Source: JACCXG01 sp963750935 (GTDB lineage Bacteria > Acidobacteriota > Vicinamibacteria > Vicinamibacterales > 2-12-FULL-66-21). From it: 64,000 nt of DNA. Made by a program: the position numbers and the translations under genes. The notes beneath the pieces are model-generated. The model did not search any database, was not told where the DNA came from, and saw only the letters and a program-made list of their open reading frames with translations. This document shows, piece by piece, positions 1 through 8,103 of this stretch. The stretch spans positions 1 through 64,000 of the forward strand of contig CAVVSR010000015.1 of the NCBI GenBank assembly GCA_963750935.1, given 5' to 3'. The first letter of the stretch is position 1. Each line of letters begins with the position of its first letter.

Positions 1-10
1 GCGTCCATCG

Positions 11-1453
11 TCAGACCCTCGCGGTCCCACCCAGCGCGAGCTGGTCTATCCCCAGCGCCACACACCGCGCTGCCCACTGCTCCTGCGTCACCTTCCCGGT
101 CGCGACGGCCATCACTTCAGCGAACACCCGCAGCTCGTGCCCGTCACGTCGGAACACGAACTCCTCACCCGGCGACGTCGTCACAGTCCAACCCGCATCG
201 AGCAGTGCCAGCGACAGCATCGTGGTCACGACATGGACCTTCTGCAGGACCATTTGATCGGATTCGCTGAGCACCGCGCCGGCCTTCAAGCGCCCCGCAA
301 ATGGGAGGCTGGTGATCGTGACGTCGGCGAGAAGACGGCCTTCTTCCTTCACCGCGCGACGCCACATCGGAACGTAGACGGTCTCGAGCACCTTCTCCCA
401 TGCGACCGGTGTTAGCGAGCGTGCCCACTCCTCGTTGATCGCGGTGGCGAGGAGGCGTCGTTCCCAGCGGCCGGGGTCAGCCAGCAAGGAGACGGCCGGA
501 CGGACGTCGCCGTCGCTGCCCTTCGTGAGACGTTCGAGCGCCGCCACGCGCTCGCGGAGCGGTGGATGCGTGTCGTAGGGATCGGACTGGCCTTCGGCCT
601 CTTCACGACGGACTGCCACCGCGACGTTGGCGCTGACCGCATCGACCCGGACGAACATGGCGAATCCGTCCGCCAGCGGGGGGAGGAAACCCGAGTTGAG
701 GATCGGACTGACCTCCGCGCTCCAGTACCTGTGGAACGCCAGAGCTGCGCCATGCACCTTGCGCAGGGCCGAGGCCATCACGCCGGCGCCGGCAGCGTTG
801 GCCGCGACCTCGTCTGCGATGAACTCCTGACGGCGGGAGACGGCGTGCGTCACGCGCAGGAACATTTGGCCGTAGACGACGAAGACCTTCTGCAGAACGC
901 TGTCGGACAGCTTCTCGATCGTTCGGCCGATGGCCGCGCGCGTCTTGTAGATCCACGGCCCGATGCTGACGTCGCCGGCATGATAGTGACCGAACTCGTG
1001 GGCGAGCACCGCCTTGAATTCCTGCACGGTGAGCGACTGCAGCAGCGGCAGGCCAATGCCCATGACGCGCTTGCTGCCGACACCCATGACGCCGCCGCGC
1101 TGCGTCACGAACGCGTTGACGTCGTTGACGAGATACACATGCGCAGGCATCGCCTGAGCCGTCGTCGCTGCCACCTCGTTGAGGACGGTGAACAGCTGCG
1201 GCGAATCAGTGCTGGTCAGCTCCGGCCCGGGCGGGACAAAGCGGTCGATGCGCGGCAGCACGGCCCAGACAATGGTCGCGGCGCCGGCAAGGCAGAGCAA
1301 CGAGATCTTGGCCGGCAAACGGACCTCGTTGACGTACGCCTCGTACGGAATGAACAGCAGCCCGGCGGCAATGCCGAGCGCGAGTGCGTAGAAGCTCACC
1401 ATCAGCACAATCGCCAGCGCCGCGCGCTGAACCAGCCACGATGTCTGTTTCAT
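11..1453 (-). CDS. M48-family membrane zinc metalloprotease
   Basis: A 480-residue integral membrane peptidase of the M48 (Ste24/HtpX-like) family, expected to cleave membrane or periplasmic proteins. Two hydrophobic segments lie at about residues 12-35 and 50-66. The zinc motif HEFGH is at 152-156 (ligands H152 and H156, catalytic E153), and a later EFIADE motif supplies the third ligand. I chose the ATG at 1453 because a GGCGGTGG ribosome-binding site precedes it and hydrophobic sequence starts at once; the frame stays open 70 codons further upstream, but that part is Arg-rich and unlike the family. The gene reads out of the preceding ARPP-1 gene across a 326-base gap. The family assignment is firm; the substrate is unknown. 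Confidence 0.9.
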   Translation of the reverse strand: MKQTSWLVQRAALAIVLMVSFYALALGIAAGLLFIPYEAYVNEVRLPAKISLLCLAGAATIVWAVLPRIDRFVPPGPELTSTDSPQLFTVLNEVAATTAQAMPAHVYLVNDVNAFVTQRGGVMGVGSKRVMGIGLPLLQSLTVQEFKAVLAHEFGHYHAGDVSIGPWIYKTRAAIGRTIEKLSDSVLQKVFVVYGQMFLRVTHAVSRRQEFIADEVAANAAGAGVMASALRKVHGAALAFHRYWSAEVSPILNSGFLPPLADGFAMFVRVDAVSANVAVAVRREEAEGQSDPYDTHPPLRERVAALERLTKGSDGDVRPAVSLLADPGRWERRLLATAINEEWARSLTPVAWEKVLETVYVPMWRRAVKEEGRLLADVTITSLPFAGRLKAGAVLSESDQMVLQKVHVVTTMLSLALLDAGWTVTTSPGEEFVFRRDGHELRVFAEVMAVATGKVTQEQWAARCVALGIDQLALGGTARV

Positions 1454-1779
1454 AGATCCACCGCCTGTCTCGCCGACGTGAAAGGCGGGGACAGAGCTCT
1501 CGCAGACGCGTTTAGTCAAACCGTCGTGAAGAAGCTTCTTCTGTGGGACGCGAACGACGGTCCGACGAAGAAGCGAGACCGATGGCCTGCGCAGGTGGTC
1601 GCGGAGGCCCGACAAATTGCTGAGGGACGAGGACATGATCGCATTGCGATACGCCTCCGTCAAACGAATTCAAAACACGTGACGGCCATTTTCCGCACTC
1701 TCACCGTGTCGGACTTACACGCGGTGACAACGTTTGTCACCGCGTCTGGAAACTGGCACATCAGAACTGCCAGATCCGC
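1454..1779. other. gene-free gap with one inverted repeat
   Basis: A 326-base gap between two minus-strand genes. It is the upstream region of the M48 gene and the downstream region of the ARPP-1 gene. Apart from the inverted repeat at 1720-1744, I see no convincing promoter, RNA or small gene. Confidence 0.5.
1720..1744. repeat. perfect 11-bp inverted repeat, 3-bp loop
   Basis: CGCGGTGACAA at 1720-1730 pairs perfectly with TTGTCACCGCG at 1734-1744. It lies 36 bases past the stop of the ARPP-1 gene on the minus strand. No T-run follows, so it could be a factor-dependent terminator, an RNA-stabilising hairpin, or an operator for the M48 gene. Confidence 0.6.
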
Positions 1780-2727
1780 TCACTGCGCGAACGCCGAGAG
1801 ATGAACCACCTGCTCCTCGACGACAAGCGCCGCACCCGTGAGGCCGTGTGCGGTCAGGCGCACATCGGCGCCGAGCCCGACGGCGGGCGCGGAGTGCGCC
1901 GGCGACTGACCGACCGCAGCCATGAACTGCTCGCACATCGACCGAAGCGGCACGTGGTTGACGGGCATGTCCTTGTCGGGCACTGGCGAGTCGAGCACGT
2001 CCACGGCAACGCTGCGCACGATCTTCGGCAACAACCTGCGCAACGTCCGCTCATCGTCGAACAGGTCGAACCCGACGATCCGGTCGTTGATGGCGAAGAG
2101 GGCGCCGACCTGGCCGTCCGCCGGCTGGAGCGCGGAGACGCACGAATCGATGAACGACGCGTGGTCGGTGAAGATGGCCTCCATCGCGCCGGTCGGTGAC
2201 GCGGTGCGCAGCTTGGCCGACTTCTCCGCGATGTGCGACCAGACGTCGGCCTGGTCGGCGCAGTACATCCCTCGCATCTCCATCGAGCTGGTGACCTGGG
2301 ACATGCGGCGGGCGCGGCCGCTCGCATACTGCGTCCGCGGCGCGGAGGAGAACGACCGCGATCGATGTCGCCATCGCCCGGCCTCGACGCACGAGACTGG
2401 AATCCTGAGCTCGAACTCGGCCGGCACCATGATCGTGAGATTGACGACGCGATTTTGCTTGGCGCCGACGAGCTCCTCGCCGTCGAGGACGAGCAACGCC
2501 TTGCGTCCGCGATTGACGACGCGCAGCTCGGGGACGCTGCCCTGCTCGGAAATTTCGGTCACGTCGACATCTCCAGTCGCGAGACCTTCGTCCAGCGTCG
2601 CGTAATCGAGCGCGGGGCCTCCGCGCGCACCTCGTCGCAGCAGCGGATACATAGTCAGGTTTCGATGAGTCGCCTCGAGACCGAGAGCAACCGACGACAG
2701 CGTGGATTCGAGCGGTGTGATGTGCAT
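1780..2727 (-). CDS. ARPP-1 (DUF6569-like) domain protein
   Basis: A 315-residue soluble protein with no signal peptide. It matches my memory of the ARPP-1 family (ARG and rhodanese-phosphatase-superfamily associated): the conserved stretch LLVLDGEELVGAKQNR at about residues 78-93, followed by a beta-rich segment with the motif IPVSCVEAGRW. A later part contains GALFAINDRIVGFDLFDD, again typical. The biochemical function is not established; genomic associations in the literature suggest regulation or protein quality control. Start at ATG 2727 fits the conserved N-terminus (MHITPLESTLSS), although no strong ribosome-binding site is visible. It stands alone upstream of the M48 protease gene. 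Confidence 0.8.
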   Translation of the reverse strand: MHITPLESTLSSVALGLEATHRNLTMYPLLRRGARGGPALDYATLDEGLATGDVDVTEISEQGSVPELRVVNRGRKALLVLDGEELVGAKQNRVVNLTIMVPAEFELRIPVSCVEAGRWRHRSRSFSSAPRTQYASGRARRMSQVTSSMEMRGMYCADQADVWSHIAEKSAKLRTASPTGAMEAIFTDHASFIDSCVSALQPADGQVGALFAINDRIVGFDLFDDERTLRRLLPKIVRSVAVDVLDSPVPDKDMPVNHVPLRSMCEQFMAAVGQSPAHSAPAVGLGADVRLTAHGLTGAALVVEEQVVHLSAFAQ

Positions 2728-3010
2728 GGGACGACACTAAGCCGTGCATAGGACAGGGGTGGTCTCAGAGTCGATGGAATCGTGATCGGTGATCGGTGAT
2801 CGGTGCCAAGTCGCTTCAGAAGGAGACTTTGCTGCGTCGGATCGGCGCTCGGCCGGCGAAGGCAAGGCGTATGACCAGCCCTGTCACGGCCTCCCGCTAA
2901 GATTCGCGCATCAATCCATCACTGGCGTCCTTCGCAAGGGTCCGACCATTGCCGCAAGAAAGGGCACGCATGTCGCGAGTAGGCCGCCCGCGAGGAAAAA
3001 CAATGTCCGC
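2728..3010. other. divergent intergenic region
   Basis: Divergent gap between the ARPP-1 gene and the Cys-rich gene. It contains the GTGATCGG word array at 2782-2805 and otherwise no coding sequence I can support. Short reading frames here lack ribosome-binding sites and family signatures. Confidence 0.4.
2782..2805. repeat. GTGATCGG tandem word array (three units)
   Basis: Three exact head-to-tail copies of the octamer GTGATCGG. The same word or its complement CCGATCAC recurs at 12067-12150 and 32242-32271, so it is one of the dispersed intergenic word families of this genome. Confidence 0.7.
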
Positions 3011-3053
3011 CCGTTCTCTACCCCTTCTGATCTGTGAAGGGGATAGAGAACGG
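3011..3053 (+). promoter_or_regulatory. long inverted repeat ahead of Cys-rich/WYL cassette
   Basis: The left arm at 3011-3027 and the right arm at 3036-3053 pair over 17 bp with a single one-base bulge, leaving an 8-base loop. It ends just before the ribosome-binding site of the Cys-rich gene at 3064, so transcripts initiated upstream would carry a very stable 5' hairpin. It could be an operator for the dimeric WYL regulator encoded next door, or an attenuator that sequesters translation signals. Confidence 0.7.
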
Positions 3054-3063
3054 AGAGGACAAC

Positions 3064-3405
3064 ATGACGAAATCGACCAAATGCGTGACCTGTGGACGAC
3101 AGTGCTGGAACTGCGCGAAGTGCAACAACCGGACGTACTGCGAGTTCTGTAACTCGTGCAACCTGCACGGGCAGGACGAACCGGCCGCGGAGATGATTCG
3201 TCCGCCGCGTGAAGAACGCGGACGGCTGTTCGTGGTGCTGGTGTCGTTCGAGACGGCACGAGGATGGAGCCGCGAGTTCGAGGTGCGGGTCCGCTCGCAG
3301 GGAATGGCCGGCGCGGTCTGGAAGGGCGTCCGCGAGGCACGGCGCGTCAACCTGCAACCGCGAACACGCGTCAAACGAGCCCGCGTGACGGCGGCAGCGG
3401 CATGA
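3064..3405 (+). CDS. small Cys-rich zinc-ribbon-like protein
   Basis: A 113-residue protein whose first 35 residues hold eight cysteines (C7, C10, C14, C17, C20, C26, C29, C32) and H35 in paired CxxC spacing, which suggests two or more structural metal sites. The remainder has the basic beta-like core RGRLFVVLVSFETARGW and an Arg/Ala-rich tail. I chose ATG 3064, preceded by GGAGAGGAC, over a GTG at 3034 that falls in the loop of the upstream hairpin. The stop is 12 bases before the WYL regulator start, so the two are almost certainly one operon. I do not recognise the family. A nucleic-acid-binding or regulator-partner role is possible but unproven. Confidence 0.75.
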   Translation: MTKSTKCVTCGRQCWNCAKCNNRTYCEFCNSCNLHGQDEPAAEMIRPPREERGRLFVVLVSFETARGWSREFEVRVRSQGMAGAVWKGVREARRVNLQPRTRVKRARVTAAAA

Positions 3406-3417
3406 AGGGGAAACTCA

Positions 3418-4509
3418 ATGGCCCGCAATAGCGAAGTCATCCGGCAGTGGCACATCCTTCGCGAGATCGACGGCGCGCGTGTCGGCCTCACGGTGGCGAA
3501 GCTCGCCGCGTCCCGACAGGTGCACCAACGCACGATCCGCCGCGACCTCGACGCGCTCTGCGCGTCGGGGTTCCCGCTTCGTGACGAGAAGATCAATGGC
3601 TCGACGGTCTGGAAACTGGAGAACAAGCCGTTCCGGGCGCTCGAGCAGACGGGCCTGGGGCTGATCGAGCTGTGCGCGCTGTACTTCAGCCGCACGCTGT
3701 TGACGACGATGGCGGGCGCGCCGCTCGGGGAGGACGCGGAGCGGGCGTTCGTGAAAATCGAGAAGGCGCTGCCGGTCTCCTGCAGGAAGTTCCTCGATAA
3801 CCTGCCGGTGCTCTTGAAGGCCAGAGTCGCGGGACGCAAGAAGCAGGACGACAGGAAAGTCCGCGAGCACATGACCCGGGCGCTCGATGCCTCGCTGACG
3901 CACCGGCGCATCACCATGCGGTATCACTCCCACGCGTCCGCCCGCACCCGCGACTACGTCGTCGAACCGCTCCGTATCGCCTATGCGGACGGCGGGATCT
4001 ACCTGACCGGCTGGGTGCCTGAGTACGGCGAGCTCCGCACCTTCGCGGCGGAGCGGATCAAGACGCTGGCGGTGATGGACGAGCACTTCGAGCCTCGCCC
4101 GCTGCCGGCGGAGCCGTTCGCGAACTCGCTGGGCGTGCACACCGGCGCGGCCGAGCGCGTCGAGATCGAGCTCGATGCGCAAACCGCCGACTACGTCGCG
4201 AGCCGCGAGTGGCACGAATCGCAGACGTTCGAGACACGCGCTGACGGCACAGTGCTGATGCGGCTGGACGTCAGCGTCGATCGGCCGCTGCGGCGCTGGA
4301 TCCTCGGCTTCGGCGCCAGCGCCCGCGTCGTCGCGCCGGCACATCTGGCGCAGGAGATGCTCGACGAGATGGAGCGGGCGCGTCAACGCTACATGCCGCG
4401 GTTCGAGCTCGAGATGGTGAAGATGTCAATGGACTCGAGAGCTGACATAGCCGGCGGGCGCGAACGACTCGAGCCGCGCGCCATCAGAGGCGGTCGGAGC
4501 TGGAACTGA
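3418..4509 (+). CDS. HTH-WYL transcriptional regulator
   Basis: A 363-residue regulator with an N-terminal DeoR-like winged helix (about 8-65, including HQRTIRRDLDAL at 36-47) and a WYL domain around 155-225. The name motif appears as IYL at 194-196 (Trp replaced by Ile), followed by the usual ELRTFAAERI. A C-terminal WCX extension covers about 230-310. WYL domains bind small ligands or nucleic acid and often control defence or stress genes. The start has AAGGGGAA seven to eight bases upstream. It follows the Cys-rich gene at 12 bases, and the long inverted repeat at 3011-3053 is a candidate site for autoregulation. The last 40 residues are Arg-rich and poorly conserved-looking. Confidence 0.9.
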   Translation: MARNSEVIRQWHILREIDGARVGLTVAKLAASRQVHQRTIRRDLDALCASGFPLRDEKINGSTVWKLENKPFRALEQTGLGLIELCALYFSRTLLTTMAGAPLGEDAERAFVKIEKALPVSCRKFLDNLPVLLKARVAGRKKQDDRKVREHMTRALDASLTHRRITMRYHSHASARTRDYVVEPLRIAYADGGIYLTGWVPEYGELRTFAAERIKTLAVMDEHFEPRPLPAEPFANSLGVHTGAAERVEIELDAQTADYVASREWHESQTFETRADGTVLMRLDVSVDRPLRRWILGFGASARVVAPAHLAQEMLDEMERARQRYMPRFELEMVKMSMDSRADIAGGRERLEPRAIRGGRSWN

Positions 4510-4512
4510 GCT

Positions 4513-4571
4513 CTTCCGGCTGAAGCCGGAAGCCACCTAGCGTCGTGCCGTCGTGCCGTCGTCGTGCCGTC
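4513..4571. repeat. CTTCCGGCT palindrome and GTCGTGCC tandem words
   Basis: Immediately after the WYL stop, CTTCCGGCT (4513-4521) pairs perfectly with AGCCGGAAG (4524-4532). A tandem of GTCGTGCC-like words follows at 4541-4571. The palindrome is a variant of the TTCCGCCT element seen at 54289-54371. Confidence 0.7.
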
Positions 4572-4633
4572 GCGGGAAGCCGTCCGCTCGTAGCGCCGAG
4601 CGTCGACGGTCGCGTCGTATGATCGGCGCACCC

Positions 4634-5879
4634 ATGCGCACCTACGCTCGCTGCCCTCGTCATCCTCGCGACCGCCACTGCGCTGGCTCAGCCGGCGAAG
4701 GACTGGCACCTCGAGGTCACCCAGCTCACGCGCGGGCCGATGCACCACTTCTTCGGCTACATCGGCCAGTCGCGCACCATCCCCTGGAACGAGGGCAACC
4801 GCTACGTCATCGCCATGCGCATGGCGTTCCAGGAGCGCATGCCGGCGCCTGGTGACGCGGCGGAGGTCGTGCTGATCGACACCACGCGCGGCGGGCAGGT
4901 CGAACGTGTGGACGAAACGCGCGGCTGGAATCCTCAGCAGGGCACGATGTTCTACTGGAACCCGGCGGCGCCGGCGACGCAGGTGTTCTTCAACGACCGC
5001 GATCCGAAGACGCAGAAGATCTTCACGGTGCTCTACGACATCGCGGCGCGGAAGCGCGTCCGTGAGTTCCGCTTCGACGAGACGCCGGTCGCCAACAGCG
5101 GCGTCGCGCAGAAAGGCGGGCGCTTCCTCGCCATCAACTACGGGCGCCTGGCGCGGCTGCGGCCGGTCACGGGATATCCGGGCGCATTCGACTACACAGG
5201 CGAAGAACTGCATCCGTCGAACGACGGCATCCACATCATCGACGTCGCCGGCGGTACGCGACGCCTGCTCGTGTCCTACAAGCAGCTGGCCGACCTGATC
5301 CGTCCGACGCGCCCGGACGTCGATCGCAAGCCGCTGTTCATCAACCACACGCTGTGGAGCCGCGACGACAGCCACATCTACTTCTATGTCCGCGCCGAGT
5401 TCAATGACACGAAGGAACGGATCGACATTCCGTGCACCATCCGGCCGGATGGCACCGGCCTGACGATGCATCCGCATCTCGGCGGCCATCCGGAGTGGGA
5501 GTCCGGCCGCCGGACGATGGGAGCGGAGGGACAGCGGCAGGTCATCTACGACGTCATCGACCGCCGCGTGGTCGAGCAGCTCGGCACTCCCGAGATCTTC
5601 CCGCAGCCGGGCGGCGACATCGCGCTGTCACCCGACGGCCGGTGGTTCGTCAACGGGCACAGCGACGCGGGCAACAACTACTACACCGTGCTTCGGCGCG
5701 CCGACAGCACGTGGGAGCGGACGCCCGCGATGTCGCGCGGCAAGTACACCGGCGGCGATCTGCGCATCGACGGCGCCCCGTCGTGGAACCGCACCAGCGA
5801 CGCCATCCTCTTCCCCGGCCTCGATCCCTCGGATGGCACCCGGCAGATCTTCGTGATCCAGATTCGCCGGAAGTCGTAG
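4634..5879 (+). CDS. secreted beta-propeller (TolB-like), frame-shifted signal peptide
   Basis: About 414 residues after correction. The mature part has repeated propeller-like blades with motifs such as PSWNRTSDAILFPGLD and GDIALSPDGRWFVNGH, as in TolB/PD40 and oligogalacturonide-lyase-like proteins. Its function is unknown, and it is expected outside the cytoplasm. The frame holding the propeller is open from 4623 but has no start codon; the nearest ATG, 4634, is one base out of phase. Dropping one base at about 4643 joins MRT to TLAALVILATATALAQ, a textbook signal peptide. So either the sequence has one extra base or the gene is broken. If translation instead begins at ATG 4740, the protein lacks an export signal. 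Confidence 0.65.
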
Positions 5880-5898
5880 GACGCACAACTCGCGCGCC

Positions 5899-6303
5899 TT
5901 AACGATGACCGGGATCGGCCGCCAGCGCAGACACCGCGGCATCGCGTGACGCTTCGATCCTGAACTCCCCCAACAGCCCGGCAAGGTCGAACGCCAGCCG
6001 GACCGGCTCCGGGAGGCTGCAGAGCGCGAGCCGGACGTCGCGCTGGCGCGCGGTGGCGGCCGCCTGCTGCAACACCAGCAGCCCGGCGCTGCTCATGTAG
6101 TCCACGCCTTCAAGATCGATGAGGATCGGGGCCTGCCCGGAAGCCAGCTCTTCCGTGATCGCGGCGCCCAGCCCGGCCGACCCGGCCACGCCGAGACGTC
6201 CCCTGACCACGAGAATCCTGACGCCGTCGCGCGCGTCACCCGCGATGTCCAGGGCCCAGAGCCGCGCCGATTTGGACTGTCGCTGCCCCCCCGGATCGCT
6301 CAT
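5899..6303 (-). CDS. STAS-domain anti-sigma-antagonist-like protein
   Basis: A 134-residue protein with a single STAS domain. The core LIDLEGVDYMSSAGLLVL (about 61-78) matches the SpoIIAA/RsbV phosphorylation loop, with S71 or S72 as the likely phospho-acceptor. Such proteins act in partner-switching with anti-sigma kinases. I chose ATG 6303, which has GGGG four bases upstream, over an in-frame GTG at 6324. It is divergent from an ECF sigma factor gene across 98 bases, so a regulatory link is plausible, but no RsbW-like kinase is encoded in the window. Confidence 0.85.
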   Translation of the reverse strand: MSDPGGQRQSKSARLWALDIAGDARDGVRILVVRGRLGVAGSAGLGAAITEELASGQAPILIDLEGVDYMSSAGLLVLQQAAATARQRDVRLALCSLPEPVRLAFDLAGLLGEFRIEASRDAAVSALAADPGHR

Positions 6304-6401
6304 TTGCCCCAGAAAATCTACCACTCGGCACGCCTATGCTATAACTCAGCCCACATTTCTTCGATCGGCGCGCGATCGTCACCAACTTTCCACGACCTGC
6401 C

Positions 6402-6950
6402 GTGTATTTCATTCAGGAGCCCGATGACGCCACGCTGGTGGCCCGATCGCTCGCCGGAGACACGGCGGCATTCGAAGCCATCGTCGTGAAATACGAACGG
6501 GTCCTGTTCCGAGTGGCGCTGCGGATGCTCGGCAACACCGAGGATGCGCGCGACGCCACGCAGACGGCCTTCGTCAGCGCGTATGGCAAGCTGGCGAGCT
6601 TCGACGCGAATTTCCGGTTCTTCAGCTGGTTGTATCGCATCCTGCTCAACGAGTGCCTGAATGCGAGGCGGGATCGGCGCCCGCACGAGCCGGTGACGCC
6701 GGAGATGGTGCTGGCGGCGAGTCCGCTGGACGCACTGGAAGCCTCCGAGCGACGGCATCGGGTGCAGCTGGCCCTGCTCGCGCTGCCGCACGACTACCGC
6801 GAAGTGATCGTGCTGCGGCATTTCGCGGAGATGGGATACGACGAGATCGCCTCGACGCTCGGCATCGCGCCGAAAACGGTGAAGTCGAGGCTCCATACGG
6901 CGCGACAGCGGCTCACCGAGCTGCTCATTCTCGAAAAGACTGGCACATGA
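6402..6950 (+). CDS. ECF sigma factor (RpoE-like), module 1
   Basis: A 182-residue ECF sigma-70 family factor. Region 2 spans about 18-85 (core DARDATQTAFVSAYGKL and FSWLYRILLNECL), and region 4 about 120-172 with the helix-turn-helix MGYDEIASTLGIAPKTVKSR. It starts at GTG 6402 without a visible ribosome-binding site, so it may be leaderless or weakly translated. Its stop overlaps the next start (ATGA, 6947-6950), which couples it to the nonapeptide-repeat membrane protein. By position that protein should be its anti-sigma factor, although it has no recognised zinc-finger anti-sigma domain. Confidence 0.92.
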   Translation: MYFIQEPDDATLVARSLAGDTAAFEAIVVKYERVLFRVALRMLGNTEDARDATQTAFVSAYGKLASFDANFRFFSWLYRILLNECLNARRDRRPHEPVTPEMVLAASPLDALEASERRHRVQLALLALPHDYREVIVLRHFAEMGYDEIASTLGIAPKTVKSRLHTARQRLTELLILEKTGT

Positions 6951-7975
6951 ACGACAGGAATCACGGTCCACACGCAGTCGACGCCGCCGCGGATCGGCTC
7001 GACGCGCTGCTCGACGAACTGAAGGACGCGGACTCCGCACCTGCAGTCGTGCACGACGTGATGCGGCACATCCGCGCAACCCCGCCCCCGGCCCTATACC
7101 GAACGACAGGAGTCTCTCGAATGGCGAAGAAAGCACTCATTGGGATCGCCGCGGCCGCCGCGGTCGTGATTGGCGTGTTCGTGACGACCGGGTGGCCCCC
7201 GGACTTCTCGGGCACGGAGGGGGCAATCGGCGCGGCAAAGCGCCACCAGGCACAGCAGATGACGCCGGAGGACGTGAAGCTCGGCGACACGAAGACGCAG
7301 GAATTCCTGCAGAGTGATGTCGTCGCCCGGCTGATGGCCGATCGCGGCGCCCGTGCCGCGCTGGCCGACCCGCAGGTCCGCGAAGCGCTGGCTGCCCGGG
7401 AGCTGCACTCAGCGCTGACCGACCTCGAGCTGAAGGCGATACTCGAGAACTCGGCGGCGCGCGCGTTTCTGGCCGACGTGGCGGTTCGGGCTGTGATGAC
7501 GGACGCCAAAGTGCGGGCGACACTCGACGATGTTAGCGTGCGGTTCGCGCTCGCCGACGCCGCGGTGCAGGACGCGCTGGCGAAAACCGACGCCAAGGCG
7601 GCGCGGTTCGCCTTGGATCAGGCGGCGCATGCGGCACGCACCGCCCGGTTGGCACGCGGCGAGGCGGTTGCTCAAGCGGTCGACACTGCCGCGTTGCAGC
7701 AGGCGTTCAACAACAAGGCTTTCGTAGAGGCGATCAAGACCGCAGCCTTCCTCGAGGCGATCGAGGCCGTCGAATACCGGCAGGCGTTCGAGAACGCCGC
7801 CGTGCAGCAGGCGTTCAGCGTCGCCGGCTTCAAGATGGCGATGGAAAGCCGCGCATTCCGGGAAGCGTTCAGCACCGACGCCGTCCAGCAGGCATTCGCC
7901 AGCCAGGCCATGATGAACGCGCTGGGTGCTCGCGCGGCCGAGTTCGAGGGACGCATCGGCGCCAAGAGCGAGTAA
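6947..7975 (+). CDS. single-pass membrane protein with nine-residue repeats
   Basis: A 342-residue protein translationally coupled to the ECF sigma factor. Residues 1-58 are a small cytoplasmic region (possible sigma-binding part), 62-80 a transmembrane helix, and the rest is periplasmic. The periplasmic part is built from two arrays of nine-residue units. The first, about 120-218, has roughly 11 units of type ALADxxVRA. The second, about 241-330, has 10 units of type xxxAFxxxA (LQQAFNNKA, VQQAFSVAG, VQQAFASQA). No known domain is recognised. Position suggests an anti-sigma or signal-sensing role. The composition is strongly Ala-rich, and the arrays probably form a long helical rod or solenoid. 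Confidence 0.85.
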   Translation: MNDRNHGPHAVDAAADRLDALLDELKDADSAPAVVHDVMRHIRATPPPALYRTTGVSRMAKKALIGIAAAAAVVIGVFVTTGWPPDFSGTEGAIGAAKRHQAQQMTPEDVKLGDTKTQEFLQSDVVARLMADRGARAALADPQVREALAARELHSALTDLELKAILENSAARAFLADVAVRAVMTDAKVRATLDDVSVRFALADAAVQDALAKTDAKAARFALDQAAHAARTARLARGEAVAQAVDTAALQQAFNNKAFVEAIKTAAFLEAIEAVEYRQAFENAAVQQAFSVAGFKMAMESRAFREAFSTDAVQQAFASQAMMNALGARAAEFEGRIGAKSE

Positions 7976-7990
7976 CACCCGGGACCCAAG

Positions 7991-8076
7991 CAACTCCCAA
8001 CTTCCAACCGCCAACTCCCAAAGGTTCTTCGGGCCGCCGGGCCTGAAGTCCTTTGGAGGTTGGAAGTTGGGAGTTG
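7991..8076. repeat. CAACTCCCAACTTCC inverted word array
   Basis: A 19-base word at 7991-8009 is repeated as its exact complement at 8058-8076, with a further short copy (CCAACTCCC) at 8011-8019. It begins 15 bases after a stop codon and can form a 19-bp stem. Related arrays lie at 20873-21069 and 29703-29850. Confidence 0.85.
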
Positions 8077-8103
8077 CCCGTCGTATCCTCGTCCCGCCAC
8101 CCC

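Noticed and set aside
1454..1663. 70 extra N-terminal residues for the M48 protease
   Set aside because: Arg/Ser-rich, unlike the family; the ATG at 1453 has a good ribosome-binding site and starts at the membrane helix.
3034..3063. GTG 3034 as start of the Cys-rich protein
   Set aside because: It falls in the loop of the inverted repeat, lacks a ribosome-binding site, and the ATG at 3064 has a good one.
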